Positions 27,790-37,381 are shown, counted from the stretch's first letter. The stretch is DNA of 64,000 nt from Pseudomonas marginalis (GCF_008692035.1 NZ_VTFG01000001.1:2294001-2358000); one strand, 5' to 3'. Notes: generated from the sequence alone by a model not told the origin. Numbers and translations are program-made.

Positions 27790-28485
27790 CTAGAAAGGGA
27801 ACAGCGGGCTAAGGAAGAAACGGTCGAACCAGCCCGGCTGACTCGCATCAGCGAACGAACCCGTACCCGAGTAGGTAATGCGTGCATCGGCAATGCGCGT
27901 CGAGGGCACAGTGTTGTCAGTCGCAATGTCATCGGCCCGCACCATCCCGGCAATACGCACCAACTCATCACCGGTATTGAGGGTCATCCACTTTTCACCG
28001 CGTACGGCGATGATGCCGTTGGGCAACACATCCGCGACGGTCACGGTGATCGAGCCGGTGAGGCTATTGCCCTGCCCTGCGGCGCTCTTGCCGTTGGTGG
28101 CACGGTTGCCGCTGTACCCTGCGTTGAGGCTCAAGTCGCCGCTGCCCAGCGGGTTATTGGTATTCGGTACGGCACCAAACAACGAGCTCAGCCCAATGCT
28201 GTTGGTGCTGGTCTTGTCCACCTGGGAGTTGGCGTTCTTGCTGGCCGTCGTTCTCTCGTTCAGGGTGATGGTGATGATGTCACCCACGCGGAACGCCTTG
28301 CGGTCGCTGTACAGGTTCTGTTCGAAACCGGCCTGGTAGATCGAGCCATTGTTGGCCGCCGCCGGCAACGGCGTGCGCGGCAACACCGGCGCGTAGTACG
28401 GGTCATTGGGTTTTGGCGTCGGGGCGACACAGCCCGCGAGCACGGCAATCCCACTCAATGCCAGAACGGAAACATAGCGATTCAT
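27790..28485 (-). CDS. flgH: Flagellar L-ring lipoprotein FlgH
   Basis: This 231-aa outer-membrane lipoprotein forms the L ring. The signal peptide carries a lipobox, SGIAVLAGC, so Cys19 is probably lipidated. The conserved core [20 protein letters not shown] follows. It lies 53 bp after flgG and abuts flgI. Confidence 0.96.
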   Translation of the reverse strand: MNRYVSVLALSGIAVLAGCVAPTPKPNDPYYAPVLPRTPLPAAANNGSIYQAGFEQNLYSDRKAFRVGDIITITLNERTTASKNANSQVDKTSTNSIGLSSLFGAVPNTNNPLGSGDLSLNAGYSGNRATNGKSAAGQGNSLTGSITVTVADVLPNGIIAVRGEKWMTLNTGDELVRIAGMVRADDIATDNTVPSTRIADARITYSGTGSFADASQPGWFDRFFLSPLFPF

Positions 28486-28538
28486 GACCCTTACCTCACG
28501 GTGTTGCAGGCGCTCTCAGGAGCACCCCATAGACTTGA

Positions 28539-29324
28539 TTACAGATTCTGCGTTACGAACGAAAGCATCTGGTCGGCGGTGGAAATCACCTTGGAGTTCA
28601 TCTCGTAGGCGCGTTGAGTGGTGATCATGTTGACCATCTCTTCAACGGTGCTGACGTTGGAGGTTTCCAGGGTGCTTTGCAGCGTGGTGCCGAAACCGTT
28701 CAGGCCAGGGGTGCCGATTTGCGGCGCGCCGCTGGAAGCGGTTTCCAGGAACAGGTTGTTACCCATCGCCTGCAGGCCGGCCGGGTTGATGAAGTCGGCG
28801 GTTTGCAGGTTGCCGATCACTTGCGACGCCGGGTTACCGGCCACGGTGATCGACACGGTGCCGTCGTTGCCGACGGTGAAGGTCTGGGCGTTGTTCGGCA
28901 CGACGATAGCCGGTTCCAGGGCGAAACCGTTGGCCGTCACGATCTGGCCATTGGAGTCCAGGTGGAAGGTACCGTCACGGGTGTAGGACGTGGTCCCATC
29001 CGGCTGCAGGATCTGGAAGAAACCTTTACCGTTGATGGCCATGTCCAGCGGCTGCCCGGTCTGCTGCAGGTTACCGGCGTTGAAGTTCTTCTGGGTGCCG
29101 ACGATCTTCACACCGGTACCCAGTTGCAGACCCGACGGCAATTCGCTGTCCTGGGTCGACTGGGCGCCTGGCTGGCGCTTGATCTGATAGAGCAAGTCCT
29201 GGAACTCGGCGCGATCGCGTTTGAAACCCGTGGTCGACACGTTGGCCAAGTTGTTGGAAATGGTGGTCAGGTTGGTGTCCTGGGCGGACAGGCCTGTTTT
29301 GGCAACCCATAGAGCCGGAAGCAT
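28539..29324 (-). CDS. flgG: Flagellar distal rod protein FlgG
   Basis: This 261-aa rod protein has an N-terminal rod motif, LTTISNNLANVSTTGFKRDR. The hook-basal-body core follows, and the C-terminal MINMITTQRAYEMNSKVIST-type helix is near residues 227-250. No signal peptide is present because it goes through the flagellar exporter. It follows flgF after 72 bp. Length matches E. coli FlgG. Confidence 0.97.
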   Translation of the reverse strand: MLPALWVAKTGLSAQDTNLTTISNNLANVSTTGFKRDRAEFQDLLYQIKRQPGAQSTQDSELPSGLQLGTGVKIVGTQKNFNAGNLQQTGQPLDMAINGKGFFQILQPDGTTSYTRDGTFHLDSNGQIVTANGFALEPAIVVPNNAQTFTVGNDGTVSITVAGNPASQVIGNLQTADFINPAGLQAMGNNLFLETASSGAPQIGTPGLNGFGTTLQSTLETSNVSTVEEMVNMITTQRAYEMNSKVISTADQMLSFVTQNL

Positions 29325-29396
29325 GCTGTTCTCCTTCGTGCGCCTGTTTGTTGGCGCTGCGCTGCAAAAATTGGTGGTCGGTCAATAACGGGGCTA

Positions 29397-30137
29397 TCAG
29401 CTCATCGCCATTACGCGGGTCATGGCCTGGTCGTCTTCCTTGGCGCTGTTCATCATCTTGATGTGCAACTCGAACTGCTTGGAAAGCGCCAGGACCGCGG
29501 TCATTTCTTCCACGGCGTTGACGTTGCTCGCCTGCAGGAAACCCGAGGTCAGCGTGACGTTCGCATCGGCGACGGCCGGCTGGCCATCCTTGGTATGGAT
29601 GGTGCCATCCAGGCCTTTATTCATATTCTTGAAATCGGGCTGGACCAGCTTGATGCGGTCCACTTCAGCCATCACCCGCGGGCCTTCGCCCATGGCGCGG
29701 ATGCTGATAGTGCCGTCGGCGCCCACTTCGACTTTCTGCTGCGGCGGTACGGCGATCGGGCCACCGTTGCCCATGATCGGCATGCCGTTGCCGGCGCGCA
29801 GCACACCCAGCGCATCGACGTTCATGCTGGCACTGCGCACGTAGGCTTCACCGCCATCGGGGGTTTGCACCGCCATCCAGCCATTGCCGTTCACCGCCAC
29901 ATCCAGGTCGCGACCGGTCTCGATCATGGCGCCAGGGCTGAAGTCGGTCGCGGGACGTTCGGTCATGGCAAACGCACGCGCCGGAAAGCTGTCACCGAAC
30001 ACCGGCATCGAACGCGCCTGTTCCAGGTCGCGTTGGAAACCGTTGGTGGAAATGTTCGCCAAGTTGTTGGCATGGGCCTTCTGCGCCAGTGCATTCTGGC
30101 TGGCGCCGGTCATTGCCACATAAAGGTACTTGTCCAC
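29397..30137 (-). CDS. flgF: Flagellar proximal rod protein FlgF
   Basis: This 246-aa rod protein starts VDKYLYVAMTGASQNALAQ, read from a GTG codon at 30137 with AGAGGAAA four bases upstream. An ATG 36 bases earlier gives an N-terminus foreign to the family. The rod motif HANNLANISTNGFQRDL and the C-terminal FELHIKMMNSAKEDD complete the pattern. It heads the flgFGHIJKL run and has its own sigma-54 promoter. Confidence 0.95.
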   Translation of the reverse strand: MDKYLYVAMTGASQNALAQKAHANNLANISTNGFQRDLEQARSMPVFGDSFPARAFAMTERPATDFSPGAMIETGRDLDVAVNGNGWMAVQTPDGGEAYVRSASMNVDALGVLRAGNGMPIMGNGGPIAVPPQQKVEVGADGTISIRAMGEGPRVMAEVDRIKLVQPDFKNMNKGLDGTIHTKDGQPAVADANVTLTSGFLQASNVNAVEEMTAVLALSKQFELHIKMMNSAKEDDQAMTRVMAMS

Positions 30138-30193
30138 GCTCTTTCCTCTTTCTGACGCAGGCTTGCCGCCCACCGCTGTACTGATGAGGCTTA

Positions 30194-30209
30194 AGCAATT
30201 TGCGAACCA
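30194..30209 (-). promoter_or_regulatory. Sigma-54 promoter of flgFGHIJKL
   Basis: The minus strand reads TGGTTCGCAAATTGCT, with GG and GC 10 bases apart and a good TTGCT -12 box. It is 57-72 bp before the flgF GTG. Confidence 0.75.
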
Positions 30210-30368
30210 ACTTTTAAAAACAGGGGAAAGTCCAGGCGGGCTGGGGTTTTCGGGCAGGCAGCAGGATTTGAAGGACTGGAGATAGTCGAAAAAACGGCGG
30301 ACTTATGCCGCTTACGGCAAGTACCCGTCTTACGGGTGACAGAGAACCAATGCGGGGGGCGCAGTTGG

Positions 30369-31931
30369 TTATTTGTCCGCCTTGAGGATTTCGTAATCGC
30401 GCAACTTATTGGAGATGGTGGTGTGCGACACCCCCAGGCGTTTCCCCAACTGCCGGCTGCTGGGATGCTCGGCATACAGGCTCTCCAGCACCGCCTTCTC
30501 GAAGCGCCCGACGATCGCCTCCAAGCCGCCCTCCAGGGAAAAGTCGCCAAGGGGTTGGCGCACGCCGTAGTCCGGCAGGCGGATGTGTTCGACCTTGACC
30601 GTCCCGCCGTCACACAGCGATACCGCCTGGAACAGCACGTTTTCCAGCTGCCGCACATTCCCCGGCCAGTGGTAGTGGCTGAGCTTGTCCATGGCGGCAG
30701 GCGCCAGCCTGGGCAACGGGCAGCCGATCTGCCGGCTGGCCTGGTCGAGAAAGTGCTCGACCAGGGGCGCAAGGCCGTCGAGGCATTCGCGCAGGGGCGG
30801 GATATGCAAGGACAGCACGTTGAGGCGGTGATAGAGGTCCTGGCGGAATTCGCCACGGGCGCAGAGTTCGGAGAGGTCCACCTGGGTGGCGCAGATCACC
30901 CGTACATCCAGGTACACCTCTTCGTCACTGCCCACGCGCCGAAAACAGCCGTCCTGCAGGAAGCGCAGCAATTTCACCTGCAAGCGCGCGCTCATTTCCC
31001 CAACGCCATCGAGAAATAACGTACCGCCGGCCGTCAGCTCCAGCAGCCCGAGCTTGCCTTCGGCCCGCGCGCCTTCAAACGCGCCGGGACCGTAGCCGAA
31101 CAATTCGGTCTCGGCCATCGACTCGGGCAACCCGGCGCAGTTCAGCGCCATCAACGGCGATTGCCCGCGCGGGCTGGCCAGGTGGCACGCGCGCGCCAAC
31201 AACTCTTTGCCGGTGCCGGTTTCGCCTTCTATTAATAGAGGCGCATCCAACGGCGCCATGCGCCGGGCTTCACGCACCACGGCGGCCATGACCTTGGAGC
31301 TTTGGAAAATACTGTCGAAACCGCGCAGCTCCTGTTTGCGCACATTGTAGATACGCTCGCCCACGCGGTCGGCACGGTGCAGGGTCAACACGGCACCGGC
31401 CATGGCTTCGCTGTCGTCATGCTCGGAGGATTGCAGCGGTGCGATATCCGCCAGGAACACGTCACCCTTGACCTTGACCCGCAGGCCATTGATCCGCGAT
31501 TTACTCGCGCGCACCAGTTCCGGCAAGTCGAAATCCTCGGCATAGCGCGACAGCGGAATGCCCGGCACCTCGTCCACCCGCACCCCGAGCAACTGCGCGG
31601 CCGCACGGTTGGCGGCGACGATGGAGCCGCCCATGTCGATGGACAGCACCGGAAACTCCAGGGCACCGAGCAGCGCATTGAGCTCCATATGCCGACGCTC
31701 ACTGGGCATCAGCCCTACCCTTTTGACGCCAAACACCCCGGCAATCGCCTCGAACTGCGGGCGCAGCGCCTGGAATTGCATGTTCACCAGGTTCGGGCAG
31801 AACAGGTAAATGGCGTTGCCATGCTCGCCGCCCACCTCACCCTTGGCGACGTTGACGCCGTACTCCACCACCAGGTTGAGGATGTCCCGCAGGATGCCGA
31901 TGCGGTTCTGGCAGTGCACTTTGATACGCAT
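30369..31931 (-). CDS. phhR: Phenylalanine/tyrosine-responsive regulator PhhR (TyrR family)
   Basis: This 520-aa regulator of aromatic amino-acid catabolism activates phhABC. It has an N-terminal ACT-type domain (MRIKVHCQNRIGILRDIL), a PAS domain at about 85-190, an AAA+ domain and a TyrR-type helix-turn-helix (LGVSHTTISNKLRDY). Walker A is intact (GETGTGKE, 236-243). The sigma-54 loop reads GAFEGA (283-288), not GAFTGA. Walker B has Gly309 where the catalytic Glu is usual (LFLDG). I start at 31931, because the extra 77 upstream residues cross the divergent promoter region. Confidence 0.95.
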   Translation of the reverse strand: MRIKVHCQNRIGILRDILNLVVEYGVNVAKGEVGGEHGNAIYLFCPNLVNMQFQALRPQFEAIAGVFGVKRVGLMPSERRHMELNALLGALEFPVLSIDMGGSIVAANRAAAQLLGVRVDEVPGIPLSRYAEDFDLPELVRASKSRINGLRVKVKGDVFLADIAPLQSSEHDDSEAMAGAVLTLHRADRVGERIYNVRKQELRGFDSIFQSSKVMAAVVREARRMAPLDAPLLIEGETGTGKELLARACHLASPRGQSPLMALNCAGLPESMAETELFGYGPGAFEGARAEGKLGLLELTAGGTLFLDGVGEMSARLQVKLLRFLQDGCFRRVGSDEEVYLDVRVICATQVDLSELCARGEFRQDLYHRLNVLSLHIPPLRECLDGLAPLVEHFLDQASRQIGCPLPRLAPAAMDKLSHYHWPGNVRQLENVLFQAVSLCDGGTVKVEHIRLPDYGVRQPLGDFSLEGGLEAIVGRFEKAVLESLYAEHPSSRQLGKRLGVSHTTISNKLRDYEILKADK

Positions 31932-32051
31932 GAAAAGGCTCGAAAAGTGGGTAGGCGCCGCGTCTTTTTGTCGCTGGGCGCAGATAGTCGTCAAGATTAT
32001 GTGACAGCCTGGGGGCTTTTCCCAGCCCAATACGCCAACCAGTCGCACTTC

Positions 32052-32069
32052 CGTAACGAATATTTTACG
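32052..32069. promoter_or_regulatory. Candidate PhhR operator
   Basis: The site CGTAAC-N6-TTTACG is an imperfect palindrome matching TGTAAA-N6-TTTACA, the TyrR/PhhR box, at the core positions. It lies in the phhR-phhA divergent gap, 120-137 bp upstream of phhA and 121 bp upstream of phhR. Confidence 0.6.
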
Positions 32070-32188
32070 AAAACCAGTAATTTTTCCTACACAGCCGATG
32101 CTGAAGCCGATGGAATCTTGCCCCGCACGGCGTATCAATAGGCTCATCCCAGGACATAACAAGAACGAATGCCTAGCAGGAGAGCCGT

Positions 32189-32980
32189 ATGAAGCAGACG
32201 CACTACGTGGCCCGCGAGCCCGATGCGCAAGGTTTTATCCACTACCCGGCGGAAGAGCACGCGGTGTGGAACACCCTGATCACCCGCCAATTGAAAGTGA
32301 TCGAGGGCCGCGCGTGCCAGGAATACCTGGACGGCATCGACAAGCTCGGCCTGCCCCTGGATCGCATCCCGCAACTGGGTGAAATCAACCAGGTGCTGGC
32401 CTCGACCACCGGCTGGCAAGTCGCCCGCGTGCCGGCGCTGATCCCCTTCCAGACCTTCTTCGAATTGCTCTCCAACAAGCAGTTTCCGGTGGCGACCTTT
32501 ATTCGTACCCGCGAAGAACTGGACTACCTGCAAGAGCCGGATATTTTCCACGAGATCTTTGGCCATTGCCCGCTGCTGACCAACCCCTGGTTCGCCGAGT
32601 TCACCCACACCTACGGCAAGCTCGGCCTCGCGGCCAGCAAGGAGCAACGGGTATACCTGGCGCGCCTGTACTGGATGACCATCGAGTTCGGCCTGGTGGA
32701 CACCCCCGACGGTCGGCGTATCTACGGTGGCGGGATTTTGTCGTCGCCCAAGGAAAGTGTTTACTGCCTGTCCGACCAGCCTGAACATCAAGCCTTCGAC
32801 CCGCTGGAAGCGATGCGCACGCCGTATCGCATCGACATCCTGCAACCGCTGTATTTCGTGCTGCCCAACCTCAAGCGCCTGTTCGAAGTGGCGCAGGAAG
32901 ACATCATGGGCATGGTCGAGCGCGGCATGCAGCTTGGGTTGCATGCGCCGAAATTCCCGCCAAAACCCAAGGCCGCGTGA
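32189..32980 (+). CDS. phhA: Phenylalanine 4-monooxygenase PhhA
   Basis: This 263-aa pterin- and iron-dependent hydroxylase turns phenylalanine into tyrosine. The iron ligands are visible as His121 and His126 (FHEIFGHCPLL) and Glu166 (MTIEFGLV). Length equals other bacterial one-domain enzymes; there is no regulatory domain. AGGAG lies 7 bases upstream of the start. It is followed by phhB, which recycles its cofactor. Confidence 0.97.
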   Translation: MKQTHYVAREPDAQGFIHYPAEEHAVWNTLITRQLKVIEGRACQEYLDGIDKLGLPLDRIPQLGEINQVLASTTGWQVARVPALIPFQTFFELLSNKQFPVATFIRTREELDYLQEPDIFHEIFGHCPLLTNPWFAEFTHTYGKLGLAASKEQRVYLARLYWMTIEFGLVDTPDGRRIYGGGILSSPKESVYCLSDQPEHQAFDPLEAMRTPYRIDILQPLYFVLPNLKRLFEVAQEDIMGMVERGMQLGLHAPKFPPKPKAA

Positions 32981-33085
32981 ACCGTGGCTTTTAAGGCCAG
33001 GTGAGTCTGTTCCCCGGCCCCGCGTTGCTTTAGGGTGACGCCACTGACGACCGTTTTTAAACACTCGAATTCAGGACACCATCAC

Positions 33086-33442
33086 ATGACCACCTTGAAC
33101 CAAGCCCACTGCGAAGCCTGCCGCGCCGATGCCCCGCAAGTCAGCGATGAAGAACTGCCGGTGCTGCTCAAGCAGATCCCCGACTGGAACATCGAAGTGC
33201 GCGATGGCGTGATGCAGCTGGAAAAGGTTTTCCTGTTCAAGAACTTCAAGTTCGCCCTGGCCTTTACCAACGCCATGGGTGAAATCTCCGAAGCCGAAGG
33301 CCATCACCCAGGCCTGCTCACCGAATGGGGCAAGGTCACCGTGACCTGGTGGAGCCACTCCATCAAGGGCCTGCACCGCAACGACTTCATCATGGCCGCG
33401 CGCACCGACGAAGTGGCCAAGGACGCCGAGGGCCGCAAGTAA
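33086..33442 (+). CDS. phhB: Pterin-4a-carbinolamine dehydratase PhhB
   Basis: This 118-aa enzyme regenerates the tetrahydropterin used by PhhA. The active-site motif [14 protein letters not shown] and the later [13 protein letters not shown] with the second histidine are present. I start at 33086 ([15 protein letters not shown]), with AGGA upstream; an earlier in-frame ATG adds 17 residues not seen in the family. It overlaps phhC by one base (TAATG). Confidence 0.96.
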   Translation: MTTLNQAHCEACRADAPQVSDEELPVLLKQIPDWNIEVRDGVMQLEKVFLFKNFKFALAFTNAMGEISEAEGHHPGLLTEWGKVTVTWWSHSIKGLHRNDFIMAARTDEVAKDAEGRK

Positions 33443-34635
33443 TGCATTTCGATGCCATAGGCCGGGTACCCGGCGACCCGATCCTCGGCTTGATGGACCT
33501 GTATGCCCAGGACGCCAACCCGAACAAGTTCGACCTTGGCGTGGGCGTCTATAAGGACGACCAGGGCCTGACGCCGATTCCCGCTTCGGTAAAGCGCGCC
33601 GAGCAGCGCCTGGTCGACACCCAGGCCACCAAGACCTATATCGGCGGCCACGGCGATGCAGCGTTCGGCAGCCTGATCAGCGAACTGGTGCTGGGCGCCG
33701 ACTCCGCCCTGCTGCGCGAACACCGTGCCGGCGCCACTCAAACCCCAGGCGGCACCGGCGCCCTGCGCCTGAGCGCCGACTTTATCGCCCACAACCTGCC
33801 CGGCCGTGGCGTGTGGTTGAGCGACCCGACCTGGCCGATCCACGAAACCATCTTTGCCAAGGCCGGGCTCAAGGTCAGCCATTACCCCTACGTGGGCGCG
33901 GACAACCGCCTGGATGTGGCGGCGATGCTGGCAACCCTCTCCACCGTGCCCAAGGGCGACGTGGTCTTGCTGCACGCCTGCTGCCATAACCCGACCGGCT
34001 TCGACCTGTCCCAGGATGACTGGCGCCAGGTGCTGCACATCGTGCGCGAGCGCCAGTTGCTGCCGCTGATCGACTTCGCCTACCAGGGCTTTGGCGACGG
34101 CCTGGAGCAGGACGCCTGGGCGGTGCGCTTGTTGGCGGCTGAACTGCCGGAAGTATTGATCACCAGTTCGTGCTCGAAGAACTTCGGCCTGTACCGCGAC
34201 CGGGTCGGCGCGCTGATCGTGTGTGCGGCGGATGCCGAGAAGCTGATGGATGTACGCAGCCAGCTGGCAAACACTGCGCGCAACCTGTGGTCGACGCCGC
34301 CGGACCATGGTGCGGCGGTGGTCGCGACCATCCTGGGGGATGCCGAGCTGAAAAAGCAGTGGAGCGAGGAAGTCGAAGCCATGCGTGCGCGAATCGCGCA
34401 GTTGCGTTCCGGACTGGTGGAGGCGTTGGCGCCCCATGGTCTATCGGAACGGTTTGCGCACATTGGGGCGCAACGCGGGATGTTTTCCTACACCGGTTTG
34501 AGTGCCGAACAGGTCAAGCAACTGCGCGAGAAGCACAGCGTGTATATGGTCAGTTCGGGACGGGCCAACGTGGCGGGGATCGATGCGACACGCCTGACGC
34601 TCCTGGCAGAAGCCATCGCCGACGTCTCCCACTGA
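33442..34635 (+). CDS. phhC: Aromatic amino-acid aminotransferase PhhC
   Basis: This 397-aa class I PLP enzyme transaminates tyrosine and phenylalanine. The PLP lysine is Lys246 (SCSKNFGLYRDRVG), and the substrate-side motif CHNPTGFDLS and DFAYQGFGDG are intact. It begins on the last base of phhB, so translation is coupled. The tyrosine made by PhhA is its substrate. A strong palindrome follows after 14 bp. Confidence 0.95.
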   Translation: MHFDAIGRVPGDPILGLMDLYAQDANPNKFDLGVGVYKDDQGLTPIPASVKRAEQRLVDTQATKTYIGGHGDAAFGSLISELVLGADSALLREHRAGATQTPGGTGALRLSADFIAHNLPGRGVWLSDPTWPIHETIFAKAGLKVSHYPYVGADNRLDVAAMLATLSTVPKGDVVLLHACCHNPTGFDLSQDDWRQVLHIVRERQLLPLIDFAYQGFGDGLEQDAWAVRLLAAELPEVLITSSCSKNFGLYRDRVGALIVCAADAEKLMDVRSQLANTARNLWSTPPDHGAAVVATILGDAELKKQWSEEVEAMRARIAQLRSGLVEALAPHGLSERFAHIGAQRGMFSYTGLSAEQVKQLREKHSVYMVSSGRANVAGIDATRLTLLAEAIADVSH

Positions 34636-34649
34636 CGAAACCGGGACTG

Positions 34650-34685
34650 AAAATGTGGGAGGGGGCTTGCTCCCTCCCACATTTT
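34650..34685. terminator. REP-like palindrome acting as bidirectional terminator
   Basis: A perfect 14-bp inverted repeat (34650-34663 with 34672-34685) has A and T tracts at both ends and an 8-base centre GGCTTGCT. It lies between the convergent phhC and the phosphatase gene, 14 bp from each stop. It has the core of the dispersed palindrome seen at 1717-1920 and 63270-63292. Confidence 0.85.
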
Positions 34686-34700
34686 GACCGAGCACACCCC

Positions 34701-35510
34701 TCAGCTGGCGACCATCTCGGCTTTCAGCAGCGCTTCTTTCGCCTGGGCATCCGCCAAGCGATACAACTCGATGCTCCCATCCCAGTGCTCGATCAACGCC
34801 GTGCACGACTCCACCCAATCCCCGCAGTTGAGGTAATCCACCTCGCCCACCTTGCGAATCTCCGCATGGTGGATATGCCCGCACACCACGCCATGCAACT
34901 CGCGCCGGGTCACTTCGTGGGCGATGGCTTCTTCAAAATCGCTGATAAAGCTCACGGCGGTTTTGACCTTGTGTTTCAGGTACGCCGACAAAGACCAGTA
35001 GCCATAGCCGTAGCGGGCGCGCCAGTGGTTCAACCAGCGGTTCAAGGTGAGGGTGAACTCGTAGGCCGAGTCGCCCAGGAACGCCAGCCAACGGTGGTAG
35101 CGGGTGATCACATCGAACTGGTCGCCGTGGATCACCAGCAGATGGCGACCGTCGGCCGTCACGTGCACCGCCTCATCCACCAACTGGATATTGCCCAGGA
35201 TCAGCTTGGAGTAGCGGCGCAGGAACTCGTCGTGGTTGCCGGTCACGTAGATCACCTCGGTCCCGCGCTTGGCCATGGTCAGCAGGCGACGGATCACGTT
35301 GGTGTGGGCCTGGGGCCAATACATGCCGCCGCGCATTTTCCAGCCGTCGATGATATCGCCCACCAGGTAGACCTTATCGGCGTGGTAGCCCTTGAGGAAC
35401 TGCGACAGGTGTTCGGCCTGGCAATCCCGGGTGCCCAGGTGCACGTCGGAAATCCACAGGGTACGAACCCGCTGCTTGCGGCTGGGCTTGGTGAACTCGG
35501 CACTGGTCAT
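34701..35510 (-). CDS. UDP-2,3-diacylglucosamine diphosphatase-like metallophosphatase (LpxH family)
   Basis: This 269-aa calcineurin-like phosphoesterase carries the metal-binding signature in order: DVHLG, VGDIIDGW, GNHDEF, HGDQFD and GHIHH. The family includes LpxH, which cleaves UDP-2,3-diacylglucosamine in lipid A synthesis. This longer COG2908 type is a paralogue found beside true LpxH in pseudomonads, so the substrate is uncertain. I start at 35510 because GAGGG is 6 bases upstream; the ATG two codons earlier is too close. Confidence 0.8.
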   Translation of the reverse strand: MTSAEFTKPSRKQRVRTLWISDVHLGTRDCQAEHLSQFLKGYHADKVYLVGDIIDGWKMRGGMYWPQAHTNVIRRLLTMAKRGTEVIYVTGNHDEFLRRYSKLILGNIQLVDEAVHVTADGRHLLVIHGDQFDVITRYHRWLAFLGDSAYEFTLTLNRWLNHWRARYGYGYWSLSAYLKHKVKTAVSFISDFEEAIAHEVTRRELHGVVCGHIHHAEIRKVGEVDYLNCGDWVESCTALIEHWDGSIELYRLADAQAKEALLKAEMVAS

Positions 35511-35647
35511 GGGCATCCCTCGACGCTGTTTTCGCGAGCTTGCACCCTGGCGATTAATAGCCCATGACAGTCGTGCGTCAGTCCGATGACAGCGCCCGCC
35601 GGCCGCGAAGCGTTGTAGACTGGCGCCCTGCCGCCCAGGAGACCGCG

Positions 35648-36397
35648 ATGAGACCGTCGCTCACGCTACGCCACTACCTCGAAGCGCCCATCGCCCACAG
35701 CCATGACCATGCACAGTTGGTGTTCGGCCTGTCCGGCCACCTGGACCTGGAAGTCGACGGCCGTGGCAGCCAGGTGCGCGAAAGCAGCGTGATGGTGCTG
35801 CCCTTCTCCGCCCACCACGCCTGTGGCAGTCGCGATGGCAGCCGTTGCCTGGTGCTGGATGTGCCCACGGAGCATTGGCTCCTGCAATCCCTGGGCGAAC
35901 ACGCCGACGCCAGCCGCCGCCTGCTCGATCAACCGGCACGCCTGGCCCTGGATCCCCGGCAACACCAACTGGTGCAATGGCTGGCGCACGGCCCTGTGGA
36001 TGATCCACTGATCGTCCAACAGGGTGCGGTGCTGTTGCTGGCCAGCCTCAATCATCCGCAGGCCCCGCAGGTGCCGGGCCGCCGCCTGCCGTATGCGGCA
36101 TTCAATGCGCATATCGAGCGACACGTCGCCCATCCGTTGCAGGTCGCCGACCTGGCGCGTATCGCCGGCCTGTCGGTGGCGCGCCTGCATGCGCGCTTCA
36201 TCGCCGAATGCGGGCAGACGCCCATGGATTACATCCGCAGCCGGCGCCTGCAACTGGCCCTGAACCTGCTACGCGAGACGCCGCTGCCCATCGGTGAAAT
36301 CGCCGAGCGGGTGGGCTACACCTCACAAAGTGCCTTTGCCGCCGCTATGCTGCGTGAATTCGGCGCCTCTCCCGGCGCGTTGCGGCGCGCCCCATAG
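35648..36397 (+). CDS. AraC-family transcriptional regulator
   Basis: This 249-aa protein has an N-terminal cupin-like sensor (HSHDHAQLVFGLSGHLDL) and a C-terminal AraC helix-turn-helix pair. The pair comprises VADLARIAGLSVARLHARF and GEIAERVGYTSQSAFAAAMLREFG. AGGAG lies 6 bases before the ATG at 35648. An EamA exporter gene follows 99 bp downstream on the same strand and is a likely target by position only. Confidence 0.88.
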   Translation: MRPSLTLRHYLEAPIAHSHDHAQLVFGLSGHLDLEVDGRGSQVRESSVMVLPFSAHHACGSRDGSRCLVLDVPTEHWLLQSLGEHADASRRLLDQPARLALDPRQHQLVQWLAHGPVDDPLIVQQGAVLLLASLNHPQAPQVPGRRLPYAAFNAHIERHVAHPLQVADLARIAGLSVARLHARFIAECGQTPMDYIRSRRLQLALNLLRETPLPIGEIAERVGYTSQSAFAAAMLREFGASPGALRRAP

Positions 36398-36496
36398 GGC
36401 GAGCCTTGCGCTAAAAATCGCGAGTCCCACGACAGACGCACACACCTGCACCCTCTAGACTGCGAACCTGTCACTCCCGTTGGTTCAAGGATCGCA

Positions 36497-37381
36497 ATGA
36501 CTCCCCGCTCAGCCCTCGGCGCCCTGCATATCGGCGCATTGATGTTTGGCCTCACCGGCGTATTCGGCAAGCTGGCGGCCGCCTCCCCGGCCATCATCGT
36601 CTTCGGTCGTGCCGCATTTGCCGTGATTGCCCTGGCAGTGTTTGCGCGCTTCGCCAGCAACGCCCCCTGGAAAACCCTGGCGCCGCAGGACTGGCGTCGC
36701 CTGCTGGTCAGCGGCGTGTTGCTGGCGGCGCATTGGGTGACGTTCTTCATTGCCGTCAAGGTCGCCGGCGTGGCCGTCGCCACGCTGGGGTTCACCGCAT
36801 TCCCGGCGTTTACCGTGATCCTCGAAGGGCTGATCTTCCGCGAGCGTATTCGCGCCAATGAGATCGTGCTGGTGGCCCTGGTCACCGTTGGCCTGGTGCT
36901 GGTGACGCCGGACTTCAATCTCGCCAGCGAAGCCACGGGCGGCCTGCTTTGGGGAATTGTCTCGGGCTTGCTGTTCTCATTGTTGTCGCTGAACAACCGC
37001 GCCAGCTCCGGACGGATTCCCGCCGTGCAGGCAGCGCTGTGCCAGAACGTGGTGGTCGCGGTGTGCCTGCTGCCCGTGGCCGCGCCGGGGCTGGCGGACG
37101 TTCGCGCGCTGGACTGGTTGTGGATCGGCCTGCTTGGGGTGTTCTGCACCGGCCTGGCCCACAGCCTGTTTGTCGCCAGCCTCGCGGTGATCAAGGCACG
37201 CACCGCCTCGGTGGTGTTCGCCATGGAGCCGGTCTATGGCATCACGGTAGCCTGGCTGCTGTTTGCCGAAACCCCGACCCTGCGCATGTTGCTGGGCGGC
37301 GCGTTGATCATCGTCGCCATCGTGCTTTCCGGGCTGATGGGCAGCGCCAGCCAGGCCAAGCAGCCCGCTGCAACGGCCTGA
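36497..37381 (+). CDS. EamA-family (DMT superfamily) inner-membrane transporter
   Basis: This 294-aa protein has about ten hydrophobic segments in two homologous EamA halves (residues 10-140 and 150-285), typical of small-molecule exporters. The substrate cannot be read from the sequence; relatives export amino acids or metabolites. It lies downstream of the AraC regulator. The end, QAKQPAATA, is cytoplasmic. Confidence 0.85.
   Translation: MTPRSALGALHIGALMFGLTGVFGKLAAASPAIIVFGRAAFAVIALAVFARFASNAPWKTLAPQDWRRLLVSGVLLAAHWVTFFIAVKVAGVAVATLGFTAFPAFTVILEGLIFRERIRANEIVLVALVTVGLVLVTPDFNLASEATGGLLWGIVSGLLFSLLSLNNRASSGRIPAVQAALCQNVVVAVCLLPVAAPGLADVRALDWLWIGLLGVFCTGLAHSLFVASLAVIKARTASVVFAMEPVYGITVAWLLFAETPTLRMLLGGALIIVAIVLSGLMGSASQAKQPAATA

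Noticed and set aside
30300..30345. Short repeats GCCG-CTTA-CGGC and ACCCG-TCTTA-CGGGT as a terminator of phhR
   Set aside because: Stems of 4-5 bp without a T tract are too weak to claim, although the position after phhR is right.
32100..32130. Sigma-54 promoter for phhA
   Set aside because: TGGAATCTTGCCCC looks similar, but GG and GC are not 10 bases apart, and PhhR lacks a standard sigma-54 contact loop.
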